From Helicobacter cynogastricus (GTDB taxonomy: Bacteria; Campylobacterota; Campylobacteria; Campylobacterales; Helicobacteraceae): a stretch of DNA of 64,000 nucleotides. A model generated the notes under the pieces. The model was not told where the DNA came from and made no database searches. It saw only the letters and a program-made list of their open reading frames with translations. Numbering within the stretch: the stretch's first letter is position 1; each line of letters begins with the position of its first letter. Location: the NCBI RefSeq assembly GCF_900197855.1, contig NZ_FZMQ01000005.1, forward strand, positions 212,175-276,174, given 5' to 3'. The translations under genes and the position numbers were made by a program. Positions 1-7,863 of this stretch are shown here, one piece after another.

Positions 1-305
1 ACAATGCTCAAGCGTTGCTGACCTACTTGAGCAAACCACTTAGCAAGTTGTTTTTTATGTAAGAGCAACTTGCGTACCCGTGTTTCATCAGGCTTATAAT
101 AAACATTAGCCGTTTTAAGGTGCGCGACATGCATGCCAAACAAAAAGGCTTCGCCTCGCATGATCCTAACAAAGTTATCCTTGAGATTCACTCTACCGGC
201 GCGGATAGCCTTGACTTCAGAGCCCATCAAAACAATACCGGCTTCTAAAGTTTCCAAGATTTCATAATCAAAGAAAGCTTTTTTGTTGCGCGCAATTTCT
301 CTCAC
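1..305 (-). CDS. smpB: SsrA-binding protein SmpB, 3' end outside window
   Basis: SmpB binds tmRNA and delivers it to stalled ribosomes for trans-translation. The visible 101 codons start at a GTG whose reverse complement lies at 303-305 and read [16 protein letters not shown], followed by the family signature [16 protein letters not shown] and the [16 protein letters not shown] region. The C-terminal third is cut by the left edge of the window. The GTG overlaps the stop codon of ispE (GTGA), so the two genes are translationally coupled. This ORF is partial and uses GTG, so length- or ATG-based callers can miss it. Identity is secure from the protein sequence. Confidence 0.93.
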   Translation of the reverse strand, partial: MREIARNKKAFFDYEILETLEAGIVLMGSEVKAIRAGRVNLKDNFVRIMRGEAFLFGMHVAHLKTANVYYKPDETRVRKLLLHKKQLAKWFAQVGQQRLSI

Positions 306-1087
306 GCCTCTTCCTTGAGTCTAAAAAAGCTACTCCCGCTGCCACTAAAAAACCATTTAAACTGAGGGTCTAAACCTGCTTCAAACTCTTTAAGAGTGGG
401 ATAAAGAGTTGTAGCGGGGCGGTAAAGATCATTGAGTATGGATTGTGTAAAGCTTTTCAAGAGATTGACACTGCGCATAGAACACCATAACTTCCCTTTT
501 TCTGTAGGTAAAGGAAGAGAATCAAATGCCTGATACACCTTTGCAGTTTCGCAAGCGGTATTGAGGGGCGTGCAAATTTCTATTGAGAGGGGACTTTCCT
601 CAAAAAACTCTACCACCTCTCCAAAGTGGTAGACATTTGCGCTTGAAAAGCCCGAGATAAAAAAATTCACATCGCTCCCCACCTGCGCGCCAATGTGGTA
701 ACACTGCTCTAAGCTTAAGCCTAATTCCAAACGCGTGTTGAGCTCTCTTAAAAGCACCCCGGCATCACCACTTCCACCTCCAAGCCCTGCCCCCACAGGA
801 ATATTTTTTTGCACCTCAATGTTTAGGTGCTCTAGACGAGAGCTCAAATCGGAGTTTAGATAGCTTTTGAGGACTTGCAACATTTTGTAGATAGTGTTTT
901 GTAGGAGTGGGCAGTTAAAATTGCCTTTAAGCGAAAAACAAGAAGAGGGTTTTACTGCTATCCAGTCTTTTACGCTATCTTTTAGCAACACGAGCCTAGA
1001 TACAAGAGTGTGATAACCATTTTCATGGCCACCAATTTTCAAGAAAATATTAACCTTAGGAAAAACCTCAAACTCAAACTCTTTCAC
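302..1087 (-). CDS. ispE: 4-diphosphocytidyl-2-C-methyl-D-erythritol kinase
   Basis: IspE phosphorylates CDP-methylerythritol in the non-mevalonate (MEP) route to isoprenoids, in the cytoplasm. The 261-residue protein has the GHMP-kinase glycine-rich ATP motif [14 protein letters not shown] near residue 96, an N-terminal [12 protein letters not shown] segment typical of IspE, and a C-terminal [10 protein letters not shown] motif. The length is close to other epsilonproteobacterial IspE proteins. Its start overlaps the end of csrA by 4 bp and its end overlaps smpB by 4 bp, giving a tight csrA-ispE-smpB operon as remembered from H. pylori (HP1442-HP1444). Confidence 0.95.
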   Translation of the reverse strand: MKEFEFEVFPKVNIFLKIGGHENGYHTLVSRLVLLKDSVKDWIAVKPSSCFSLKGNFNCPLLQNTIYKMLQVLKSYLNSDLSSRLEHLNIEVQKNIPVGAGLGGGSGDAGVLLRELNTRLELGLSLEQCYHIGAQVGSDVNFFISGFSSANVYHFGEVVEFFEESPLSIEICTPLNTACETAKVYQAFDSLPLPTEKGKLWCSMRSVNLLKSFTQSILNDLYRPATTLYPTLKEFEAGLDPQFKWFFSGSGSSFFRLKEEA

Positions 1088-1326
1088 GGCAATTTGCCCA
1101 ATCGAATGGACTTTCCGATGCCTTCTAAAACTGAGTCATCTACGCTTTCAGAGGCTCTTTTATTTTCTATGGCGATGGCTTCTTTAAGCTCAGAGCGCAA
1201 GATGGGGGTGTGAAGCGGAGCTTGAAACCCCAATTTGACGCTCCCCTTGTCAATGGAAATCACCTTAAGGTAAATATCCTCGCCAATAACAACCCCCTCT
1301 CCAAGCTTTCTAGCTAAAATCAACAC
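1084..1326 (-). CDS. csrA: Carbon storage regulator CsrA
   Basis: CsrA is a small RNA-binding dimer that represses or stabilises target mRNAs. In Helicobacter and Campylobacter it affects motility and virulence genes. The 80-residue protein starts [20 protein letters not shown] and carries the [17 protein letters not shown] segment, with the conserved N-terminal L4 and R6 and the central RSEL positions used in RNA contact. The C-terminal tail of about 25 residues ([12 protein letters not shown]) is longer than in enterobacterial CsrA, as is common in this group. It is the second gene of the ppiA-csrA-ispE-smpB run, 11 bp after ppiA. Confidence 0.95.
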   Translation of the reverse strand: MLILARKLGEGVVIGEDIYLKVISIDKGSVKLGFQAPLHTPILRSELKEAIAIENKRASESVDDSVLEGIGKSIRLGKLP

Positions 1327-1337
1327 CGCATTAAATC

Positions 1338-1844
1338 CTAGTCGTTTGTGTTCTGAGTCTTCTCATTTGTGATCTGAATTGTTTCCATCACATCGTCCTG
1401 TTTCAGAGAATCTAAGACCTTGAGGCTATCTGTATCTTCAATTTGTCCAAAGACCGTGTGTTCGCCATCTAAATGAGGCTGGGGCGCAAAACATAAAAAA
1501 AATTGACTTCCGCCAGTGTCTCTACCTGCATGTGCCATGCTTAAAGCTCCCCTTTTGTGTTTATGGGGATTGTTTTGTACTTCACATTTGATACAATACC
1601 CCGGCCCACCTGTGCCCGTACCAAGAGGACATCCCCCCTGAGCTACAAACCCAGCAATAACCCTATGGAACTTCAAACCATTATAAAACCCTTCTTGGGC
1701 TAAAGTAGCAAAATTGGTTACTGCTTGGGGCGCATCTGTGCCAAACAGACGAACTTTAATCTTGCCTTTGTTGGTAAAAATGGTTGCGTATTGATAAGTT
1801 GCGAGCACTTGAGGGTCGATCTCATAAGTTTTAAGCGGTTTCAT
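1338..1844 (-). CDS. ppiA: Cyclophilin-type peptidyl-prolyl cis-trans isomerase
   Basis: This 168-residue cyclophilin catalyses cis-trans isomerisation of Xaa-Pro bonds during folding. Signature segments are [20 protein letters not shown] (catalytic Arg in FHRV), [15 protein letters not shown] and [10 protein letters not shown]. No signal peptide is visible, so the cytoplasm is likely. It corresponds to H. pylori HP1441 and heads the leftward operon with csrA, ispE and smpB. The 77-bp gap to the divergent gene at 1922 should hold the promoters for both directions. Confidence 0.94.
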   Translation of the reverse strand: MKPLKTYEIDPQVLATYQYATIFTNKGKIKVRLFGTDAPQAVTNFATLAQEGFYNGLKFHRVIAGFVAQGGCPLGTGTGGPGYCIKCEVQNNPHKHKRGALSMAHAGRDTGGSQFFLCFAPQPHLDGEHTVFGQIEDTDSLKVLDSLKQDDVMETIQITNEKTQNTND

Positions 1845-1921
1845 TGTTGTATGCCTTCATTACTAAATAATCAGGGCATTTTACCGATTTGAGCTTAATT
1901 TAAATCATATGGGTTTTATAA

Positions 1922-2647
1922 ATGCTATGGCTCTATGTTTTGATGTCTCTCTTTGTCTTGGACCTGTATGCTGAGGGACTGAATACCTCCCTTATTCATA
2001 GGTCAATCCCCCCCTCTACGCACTCTTTTAAAAAAAAGAATCCTCCTCCTCGCCATCTGAGTGCCATGCCTCAGTGGATTTATAGTAGCGTATTTCTGAC
2101 AGCTTATTTTGACGATGGGCACTACAAACAGGGTTATGCCCTCTTGCTTCAAAATGGACATTATCTCACCGCTTCAACTCTAATTTTCGACCGAGGCATG
2201 TACGCTCAAACTATCATGGCCAAGATGCAAGATGACAGCGCACCCATGCTTATCTGCATAGCCCGCTTGCGTGTTAAGGCCATTGATCGCAACAGAGGCC
2301 TCTCTTTGCTCTCCACCTATGAATTTACCAATGATGACTGCCAAACTAGGCCTGAGAGCTACTACCACGCACGCATTTATAAAAAGTACGCACAGAATCT
2401 CTTGGAACAAAAAACTTCTCCCACATTCCCGCTATACTACCCTCAGGTCAATCCACAAAATGCCTTTAAAATACAGGCCTTATCTGCCTCACTTAAAAAT
2501 CTCAAAATACCTGATGGTCGTCCTCTTTTTGGAGCTAATGGTACTTTCGCGGGCCTAATAAGTGCTAATAGGCGCAATACATGGATTATCAAAAAAGAGG
2601 TGGTGTTAAGTTTTCTACATATTCTTAGAGAGCGCAAACTTTTTTAA
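1922..2647 (+). CDS. Secreted hypothetical protein, possible trypsin-like fold
   Basis: This is a 241-residue protein with an N-terminal hydrophobic segment (residues 1-18) ending in YAEG, consistent with export. I recognise it only as matching the position of H. pylori HP1440, next to ppiA. The layout GYALLLQNGHYLTAS, then RNRGLSLLSTYE, then DGRPLFGANGTFAGLIS faintly recalls a chymotrypsin-like double barrel with lost catalytic residues; this is inference. No clear ribosome binding site precedes the ATG at 1922. An ATG at 1943 is an alternative start but would shorten the signal segment. A short hairpin follows the stop. Confidence 0.6.
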   Translation: MLWLYVLMSLFVLDLYAEGLNTSLIHRSIPPSTHSFKKKNPPPRHLSAMPQWIYSSVFLTAYFDDGHYKQGYALLLQNGHYLTASTLIFDRGMYAQTIMAKMQDDSAPMLICIARLRVKAIDRNRGLSLLSTYEFTNDDCQTRPESYYHARIYKKYAQNLLEQKTSPTFPLYYPQVNPQNAFKIQALSASLKNLKIPDGRPLFGANGTFAGLISANRRNTWIIKKEVVLSFLHILRERKLF

Positions 2648-2651
2648 AATC

Positions 2652-2667
2652 AACGCATGAGCGTTTT
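2652..2667 (+). terminator. Short hairpin with T run after the 1922 gene
   Basis: AACGC and GCGTT form a 5-bp stem around a 4-base loop (atga), followed by TTT, 4 bp after the preceding stop codon. The stem is weak, so the call is tentative. Confidence 0.4.
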
Positions 2668-2700
2668 TGGGCATTTAACATACATGACTAGGTGGTAGTT

Positions 2701-2778
2701 ATGCGTTTTATAGATCAGTGGCTAGCACAAACTGCAGAAGCACAAATGCGTCAAGATTTTTTAAGCTTAGCAGGGTAA
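2701..2778 (+). CDS. Possible 25-residue peptide
   Basis: An ATG at 2701 opens 25 codons before TAA, beginning MRFIDQWLAQ and ending SLAG. AGGTGG lies 6 bp upstream as a plausible ribosome binding site, and a terminator-like hairpin with a T run begins 8 bp after the stop. I recognise no family. The peptide lacks a signal peptide or membrane segment and could form an amphipathic helix. It may be a real small protein, a leader peptide or the 5' remnant of a lost gene. Confidence 0.3.
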   Translation: MRFIDQWLAQTAEAQMRQDFLSLAG

Positions 2779-2786
2779 TCAAAAAC

Positions 2787-2817
2787 ACTCTCTGCTTAAA
2801 TTTTTGGAGAGTCTTTT
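2787..2817 (+). terminator. Hairpin ACTCTC/GAGAGT followed by T run
   Basis: ACTCTC (2787-2792) pairs with GAGAGT (2807-2812) and CTTTT follows. It sits between the small ORF ending at 2778 and the end of the leftward HNH gene at 2817, so it could terminate the rightward transcript. Confidence 0.5.
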
Positions 2818-3385
2818 CACTCCACATGCCCATTAATGCCGTGCTTTTCATAAACACTTAAGACCTCTTCTAGGAAGGCCACTAGGTCATGTTCTTTATT
2901 CTTGCGCGCACTCTCTAATAAGCGCATAAACATCTTTTTGCCTGTTTCAGTCTGATTAAAGTTTTTCTTTAAGAAATTGTGCCGTGCACACAGAGTTTGC
3001 CCATTTTCTAAGCTGGCTTGTCCGCCCAAATCTTTAGGCTTAATATGATCCACATGCAACTCTACGCCTTCCTTTTGCCCTGCCCCACAGACACGCATTT
3101 ATACCCGTCCCTCTCTAAAATCTGTTTTTTGAGCGCGGGGCTAAAATCTTCCAAATTTGGGTGTAAGGTGAAATTAGGATCATAGCGATACACCCCCTTG
3201 CCAACCTTGATTAAGTGTCCCTGTTGGTGGAGTTTTCTAATGCCCCGATCGGGGTCTCTAAATACCTTGCCTGTGCGCTCTTTGTATTCTTTTACCACCC
3301 AATCGACCACCTCCGGGTGTGCGATGTTTCTGTGAGGATGAGCCTTGAAAAACTCCATAATCAAATCTTGTTGGCTAATGCTCAT
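2817..3385 (-). pseudogene. HNH restriction endonuclease, broken by one frameshift
   Basis: Two overlapping reading frames (3062-3385 and 2817-3098) together give one HNH protein. The first frame has a winged-helix-like N-terminus and then LERDGYKC. The second continues VCGAGQKEGVELHVDHI, then SLENGQTLCARHN, which are the zinc Cys and the H...N...H of the HNH motif. The join lies where TGC CGT would be expected but TGCGT is present, a loss of one C near 3097. Downstream of the join the frame stays open to the natural stop. The 5' end overlaps the methyltransferase gene by 11 bp, so this is the nuclease half of a type II restriction-modification pair. As it stands the product lacks its HNH core. 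Confidence 0.8.
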
Positions 3386-4141
3386 TGAGGACCTTTAAAA
3401 AGCGTTCATAAGAGAGGGCGCAATAGGTAGGGTCTAATTCAATCCCTATAAAGGCGCGTTGGTTTAAGTGCGCTTCGATCATAGTTGTGCCGCTCCCACT
3501 AAAGGGATCGCAAATGGTGTCCCCCACAAAGCTAAAGAGTTTGATACAGCGCCGAGGCAATTCCCTAGGAAAGGGTGCAGGGTGTCCAATGCGTTTTTTA
3601 GATTCTCCATTAAAGCTCCAAAGTCCATTAGTCCATGCCATAAATTCCTCCTTGCTAATATCGCTCACGCCCTTAAAGGGCTTTTTCCACACTTGTTTAT
3701 ACAAAATGACAATGAGCTCCACAGGGGCGATCACATAGGGAGCAGACGCGCTTAGCCAACTTCCCCACGCCGTGCGCCTAGAGATATTGCCCTCATTCCA
3801 CACAATGCTGCTATGATAAGACCAACCCACTTTTTTAGCCAAAGTGATCAAATCCGCCCCCACACTCTGCGCCCCGCCCTTATTCTTATCTAAGGGGATA
3901 TTCAGGCACAAACGCCCGCTTGTTTTGGCCCATTGATAAACATTTTCTAGCCAACACGCGCTAAAGTCTAAATATTCTTGGTAGCTTTGAGCGTCTTGAC
4001 TGGCGTTATAGGCAATGCCCACATTATAAGGGGGGAGGTGATGATGCAATCTAGACACTCTTGGGGCAAGAGAGCTGAATTAAGTGCACTGGCTTGATAA
4101 AGGCAGCTTTGATTATGGGTAAAAAAAATATCTTGTTTCAT
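3375..4141 (-). pseudogene. Beta-class DNA methyltransferase, frameshifted in C tract
   Basis: This is a DNA amino-methyltransferase (N4-cytosine or N6-adenine) with motif IV ahead of motif I, the beta-class order. From the ATG at 4141, preceded by no strong ribosome site, the frame runs MKQDIFFTHNQSC to CLDCIIT and should continue SPPYN. The C run encoding Ser-Pro-Pro (G run at 4030-4035 on the plus strand) has six C where seven are needed, so the catalytic motif is out of frame. After the run the frame is open to 3375, with GIAYN, a central region, and motif I DPFSGSGTT near the C-terminus. The fragment after the break could start at a GTG (4058) and would read LPPYN. It is coupled to the HNH gene. 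The C run could be a phase-variable switch or simple decay. Confidence 0.82.
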
Positions 4142-4280
4142 AGATTACCTATTGTGATCATAGTGAGCTCGACATTCTAACACATTTGCGCGCATCTCTA
4201 TTCAGTAGAAGTTTAAAGAGATGCGCTACTTTCTAGCCAAAAGGGTTGTTAATGCAAGGTTTGTTTAGTCTAAAAATGCG

Positions 4281-4779
4281 TTGTGGATATGGCTTGTGGC
4301 CGGGTTGTTTTGTCTGAATGGACGAGATGCCTTGTTTTATGATCCAAGTTATGATGAGGCTTGGAATCTTGTATCTCCCGATGAGGATAAAAAAGAAGAC
4401 GACAAAAAAGCCCTTTTGGCTTTTCAAAAAGCCATCAAAAAGGGCAAATTTTGCGGGTACAATGAGACTTGGCATATCTTTATGAAAATGGGATAGGAGT
4501 TGAACAGGATTATCATAAAGCCCTCAAGCTGTATGAAAAGATTGGGAAGGGTGGCTATGGGGGCGGGTATGCGGACATGGCGCGCATGTATGATCAGGGT
4601 TTAGGCGTGTCCCAAGATGAGAAAAGGCAGATTACTACGGAAAGCTCTGCCATAAGAGTACTAACTTTCCTGCAAAAATCTACAATCATATGCCCGATGA
4701 ACACGACGGGTGCTTTGATATTCGTGGTGGGGTAGACCCTAAATCTCTAGACATGGGACCTACTGAATATGAGTATTAA
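4281..4779 (+). pseudogene. Secreted Sel1-repeat (Hcp-like) protein, frameshifted
   Basis: Three frames together encode one secreted Sel1-like repeat protein resembling the Helicobacter cysteine-rich (Hcp) proteins. A signal-peptide-like start (WIWLVAGLFCLNG) leads to FQKAIKKGKFCGYNE. After a one-base slip near 4464 comes AYLYENGIGVEQDYHKALKL, and after a second slip in the A run near 4623 comes DYYGKLCHKSTN, running open to the stop at 4777-4779. Both slips look like loss of a single base. A third loss may exist at the start, since ATGCG directly precedes the TTG used here. The stop overlaps the end of the convergent coaE gene by 4 bp. No intact product is expected unless the slips are read errors. 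Confidence 0.72.
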
Positions 4780-5369
4780 CCCTCCTTGATCTGAGCTAGC
4801 AACCTCTCCACCTCTGCTTGCAAATGTTTTAAGTCTTTGGAATTGTCCAGCACAAAGGAGCTTAGGGATTTTTTAATTTCTATATCCATTTGGGTATTGA
4901 GGCGTTGCTCTATTTGCTCTAAGCTGAGTTGGTTGCGCGCTTGTAGGCGGGTAATCTGCAATTCTCTAGAGGCATAGATCAACACCACTTGAGAAATCCC
5001 GTAAGTCTTAATCCCCTCAATTTCAAAGAAAAGCGGAATATCTAAAAAATAGGGTTGATGGTGGGTTTCTAGTTGTTGGGCTTGCTCTAGCATTCTAGCG
5101 CGTACTTTGGGGTGAAGGAGGGCTTCTAACCGGGCGCGCGCGCTCTTGTTGGCAAAGATGAGCGGGGCTAAGGCTTGGCGCGTGATGGTGTGCTTAGTCG
5201 CCACCTCAGGGAAGAGCTGGGCGATTTGGGCGTTGTATTCTTCAAAGAGTTCATGGGCGATCTTATCGGCATCCAGCACGCTATAACCATGTAGACTCAA
5301 AAGGCTAGCTGCCGTGCTCTTGCCCGTGCCAATCCCCCCGGTAAGCACAAAGGCGTGTTTTAAATTCAA
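4776..5369 (-). CDS. coaE: Dephospho-CoA kinase
   Basis: CoaE phosphorylates dephospho-CoA at the ribose 3' hydroxyl in the last step of coenzyme A synthesis. The 197-residue protein has the P-loop GGIGTGKSTA at residues 12-21, the DADKIAHELF segment and the CoA-site LHPKVRARM motif, with a lid region around FEIEGIKTYG. Length matches the family. The start overlaps the upstream speE by 4 bp, as remembered for H. pylori HP0831-HP0832. Confidence 0.95.
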   Translation of the reverse strand: MNLKHAFVLTGGIGTGKSTAASLLSLHGYSVLDADKIAHELFEEYNAQIAQLFPEVATKHTITRQALAPLIFANKSARARLEALLHPKVRARMLEQAQQLETHHQPYFLDIPLFFEIEGIKTYGISQVVLIYASRELQITRLQARNQLSLEQIEQRLNTQMDIEIKKSLSSFVLDNSKDLKHLQAEVERLLAQIKEG

Positions 5370-6085
5370 TTTTTAAGCAGACGCGCGCACGCGCCCTTAA
5401 GCCACTGGGGCTGGGCAAAAGCGGCTTGGTGAATCTCAGCATTATAGTAACGCAAGCCATCGAGCATATCAATTTTTTGCAATAACATATCTGCTAAGGG
5501 GTGATAATACTTGGAAATAAAGAGATAAATTTGGGGCGTAGGGGCGTAGGGGGTGTTAAAGGGCATAAGAATTTGCGCGTAGGCTTGTAGGTTTTTTAGG
5601 GTGTCTTTGAATGCCTCTTGCTCTAAAAGCGGACTAGGAGCAGTAAAGATCATAAAACCCTTAGGGGCGAGCATGCGTTGCAAACCATCTACTTGATGAG
5701 CCGTGGGCGTGCTCAATAAGATGATAATGTCATAGAGTTGTAAGTCTAAGTCCAAGATTTTATCATAGAGCTTAAAGCGCGCATGGGCTTTGGTTTCTTG
5801 GAACTGGGGCAAAAAAGCGTGCAAATTCTCTAACATGGTGCGATCTTCTTGCACAAAATCCACATGCATGTCTTCGTGTTTGAGCAACTCGTAAGCGATT
5901 TGGGTGTCAAATCCCCCAGTGATGAGCGCGCGTTTAGGATTGGGGTGCACGCACGCGCTTACATGCGCTAACAACTCGCTTTGGATAAAGGGGTAATTCT
6001 GGAAAAACATCCACTCCTGTGTGCTATTGCGCACGATCCCAACTTGCGCACAATCTGTGCCGACAATCTCTAATTGGTGTGCCAT
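5366..6085 (-). CDS. speE: Spermidine synthase
   Basis: SpeE transfers an aminopropyl group from decarboxylated S-adenosylmethionine to putrescine. The 239-residue product is shorter and more diverged than E. coli SpeE, as in H. pylori (HP0832). Visible features are the N-terminal QEWMFFQNYPFIQSELLAHV segment, a Rossmann-like ALITGGFDTQIAYELLKH near residue 55 and VDFVQED after it. The classical catalytic DSSDP-type motif is replaced by YDIIILLSTPTAHQVDG, also diverged. It lies between ggt and coaE with zero to 4 bp spacing, suggesting one transcript. Confidence 0.85.
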   Translation of the reverse strand: MAHQLEIVGTDCAQVGIVRNSTQEWMFFQNYPFIQSELLAHVSACVHPNPKRALITGGFDTQIAYELLKHEDMHVDFVQEDRTMLENLHAFLPQFQETKAHARFKLYDKILDLDLQLYDIIILLSTPTAHQVDGLQRMLAPKGFMIFTAPSPLLEQEAFKDTLKNLQAYAQILMPFNTPYAPTPQIYLFISKYYHPLADMLLQKIDMLDGLRYYNAEIHQAAFAQPQWLKGACARLLKN

Positions 6086-7767
6086 TAAAACTCTTTGCGC
6101 GGGTCTTGTGCCCCATACATCATGTGGCTTTTTTGATCCACAACAATCGCGTTCACATCTCCCATGACAGGCTTGACGACAATTTTATAGCCCATTTTTT
6201 CTAAATTTTCCTGTACATCCTTAACCATGCCAAAGGGTTCGGTGCGAATCTCATCGGGCAACCATTGCATGTGGAAACGTGGCGCGCTTACCGCTTGAGA
6301 GATGTTCATGCCATGATCGATCACATTGCTAATTACTTGTAGCACGGTGGTGATGATGCGCGCCCCCCCAGGACTCCCTACAACCATATAGACTTTATTT
6401 TGCTTGAGCACTATAGCAGGCGACATGGAGCTTAAAGGGCGTTTGCCCGGCTCAATAGCGTTAGCATCTCCACCCACAAGTCCATAAAGGTTGGGCACAC
6501 CGGGTTTAATGGAGAAATCATCCATTTCATTATTGAGCAAAAACCCTGCACCATTAATAGCGGCTGCACTCCCGTAAGAGCCGTTGATGGTGTAGGTAAT
6601 ACTCACCGCATTGCCCCACTTATCGGCCACAGAATAATGGGTCGTATTTTGGCCTTCATGCAATTCCCCTAAGCCGGGATTGATCTTTGCACTATCTAAT
6701 GCCTTATTTTTTGGAATACCCTCGTAGATCTTCTTTGCATAATCCTTGTCGGTAAGTTTAGCCGTAGGCACATCAATAAAGTCTGGATCGCCCATAAACA
6801 CTGAGCGATCGGCATAGGCTTGGCGCATTGCCTCTGCCATAACATGGATAGTCTGACTAGACCCAAAACCCAAATCATGAATGTTAGCGTTTTCCATCGT
6901 GTTCAGTATTTCTATGATGTGCGTTCCGCCTGAACTAGGAGGGGCCATAGAAATAATTTTATAACCTCGATAGCTCCCCTCAATGGGTTTGCGCCATACA
7001 ACTTGATAGGTAGCCAAATCTTTTTTAGTGATAATTCCCCCATTTTTAGCCATATCTCTTGCAATTAGATCGGCGATAGGACCCTTATAGAAAGCTTGTG
7101 CTCCCCCATTTTTAATCAAAGTGAGAGTTTTAGCCAAATCTCTTTGCACCAAGAGATCCCCCGCGCTATAAGCGACTAAACCTTTTTTGAGGAAATATTT
7201 ACGACTGCTAGCATATTTGGCAAAGCGGGGTTTAGCTTCTAACATTGTCTCGCCTTGTCGCTGGGTGAGTCTGAAACCTTTTTGGGCTAGATCGATGGCA
7301 GGTTGAATCAATACAGCGCGCCTTTTTGTGCCGTATTTTTTAAGCATGGCCTCCAATCCTGCTACGGTGCCGGGCACACCAGCAGCTAGATAGCCGTCCG
7401 TGCTTAGTTTGGGGATTACCTTGCCATGTTTGTCTAAGTACATGTTTTTGGTTGCCAAAAGAGGAGCTTTTTCTCTAAAATCTAAAGTGACATTTTCCCC
7501 ATTGGCCAAATGAATCACTGCAAAGCCCCCGCCCCCTAAGTTGCCTGCAGCCGGATGCACCACCGCTAAAGCATAGCCCATCGCTACTGCTGCATCGATC
7601 GCATTTCCTCCCTCATTTAAAATCTTTTGCCCAACCTTATCTGCTAAAGGGTGGCTAGAAAGAGCCAGTGCTCTGCCTTTAATTGGGGGCAAACTCGCTG
7701 CAACAATACTGCCAGCAATCCCTAAGCTCGCCCACAGCACCACCGCTATACGCCATGCTTTTACCAT
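6085..7767 (-). CDS. ggt: Gamma-glutamyltransferase, periplasmic/secreted
   Basis: GGT cleaves glutamine and glutathione outside the cytoplasm. In gastric Helicobacter it supplies glutamate, damages epithelial cells and suppresses T cells. The 560-residue precursor has a signal peptide (residues 1-25, ending VAASL). Autoprocessing occurs before the N-terminal nucleophile Thr in NTTHYSV; by alignment with memory of H. pylori GGT this is T375. Conserved segments are GNLGGGGFAVI, the DFREKAP substrate region and PLSSMSPAIVL. The length fits H. pylori HP1118. The start lies in a 97-bp gap divergent to dnaX. Confidence 0.96.
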   Translation of the reverse strand: MVKAWRIAVVLWASLGIAGSIVAASLPPIKGRALALSSHPLADKVGQKILNEGGNAIDAAVAMGYALAVVHPAAGNLGGGGFAVIHLANGENVTLDFREKAPLLATKNMYLDKHGKVIPKLSTDGYLAAGVPGTVAGLEAMLKKYGTKRRAVLIQPAIDLAQKGFRLTQRQGETMLEAKPRFAKYASSRKYFLKKGLVAYSAGDLLVQRDLAKTLTLIKNGGAQAFYKGPIADLIARDMAKNGGIITKKDLATYQVVWRKPIEGSYRGYKIISMAPPSSGGTHIIEILNTMENANIHDLGFGSSQTIHVMAEAMRQAYADRSVFMGDPDFIDVPTAKLTDKDYAKKIYEGIPKNKALDSAKINPGLGELHEGQNTTHYSVADKWGNAVSITYTINGSYGSAAAINGAGFLLNNEMDDFSIKPGVPNLYGLVGGDANAIEPGKRPLSSMSPAIVLKQNKVYMVVGSPGGARIITTVLQVISNVIDHGMNISQAVSAPRFHMQWLPDEIRTEPFGMVKDVQENLEKMGYKIVVKPVMGDVNAIVVDQKSHMMYGAQDPRKEF

Positions 7768-7834
7768 GTGTCAACTCCTAATGTGTCTTAAAAACATCTT
7801 ATCACAGCTAGACTTACAGCCAGCACAAATAGGC

Positions 7835-7840
7835 TATAAT
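7835..7840 (+). promoter_or_regulatory. -10 element of the dnaX operon promoter
   Basis: GGCTATAATGC contains a perfect TATAAT preceded by the GC typical of Helicobacter vegetative promoters. It lies 24 bp upstream of the dnaX GTG, which gives a short leader of about 17 bases. Confidence 0.65.
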
Positions 7841-7863
7841 GCTACAAATCCAAAAGGACGCTC

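Noticed and set aside
4233-4475. Leftward ORF of 80 codons over the Sel1 gene
   Set aside because: The Sel1 repeats on the plus strand account for the sequence; the opposite frame is low-complexity and unsupported.
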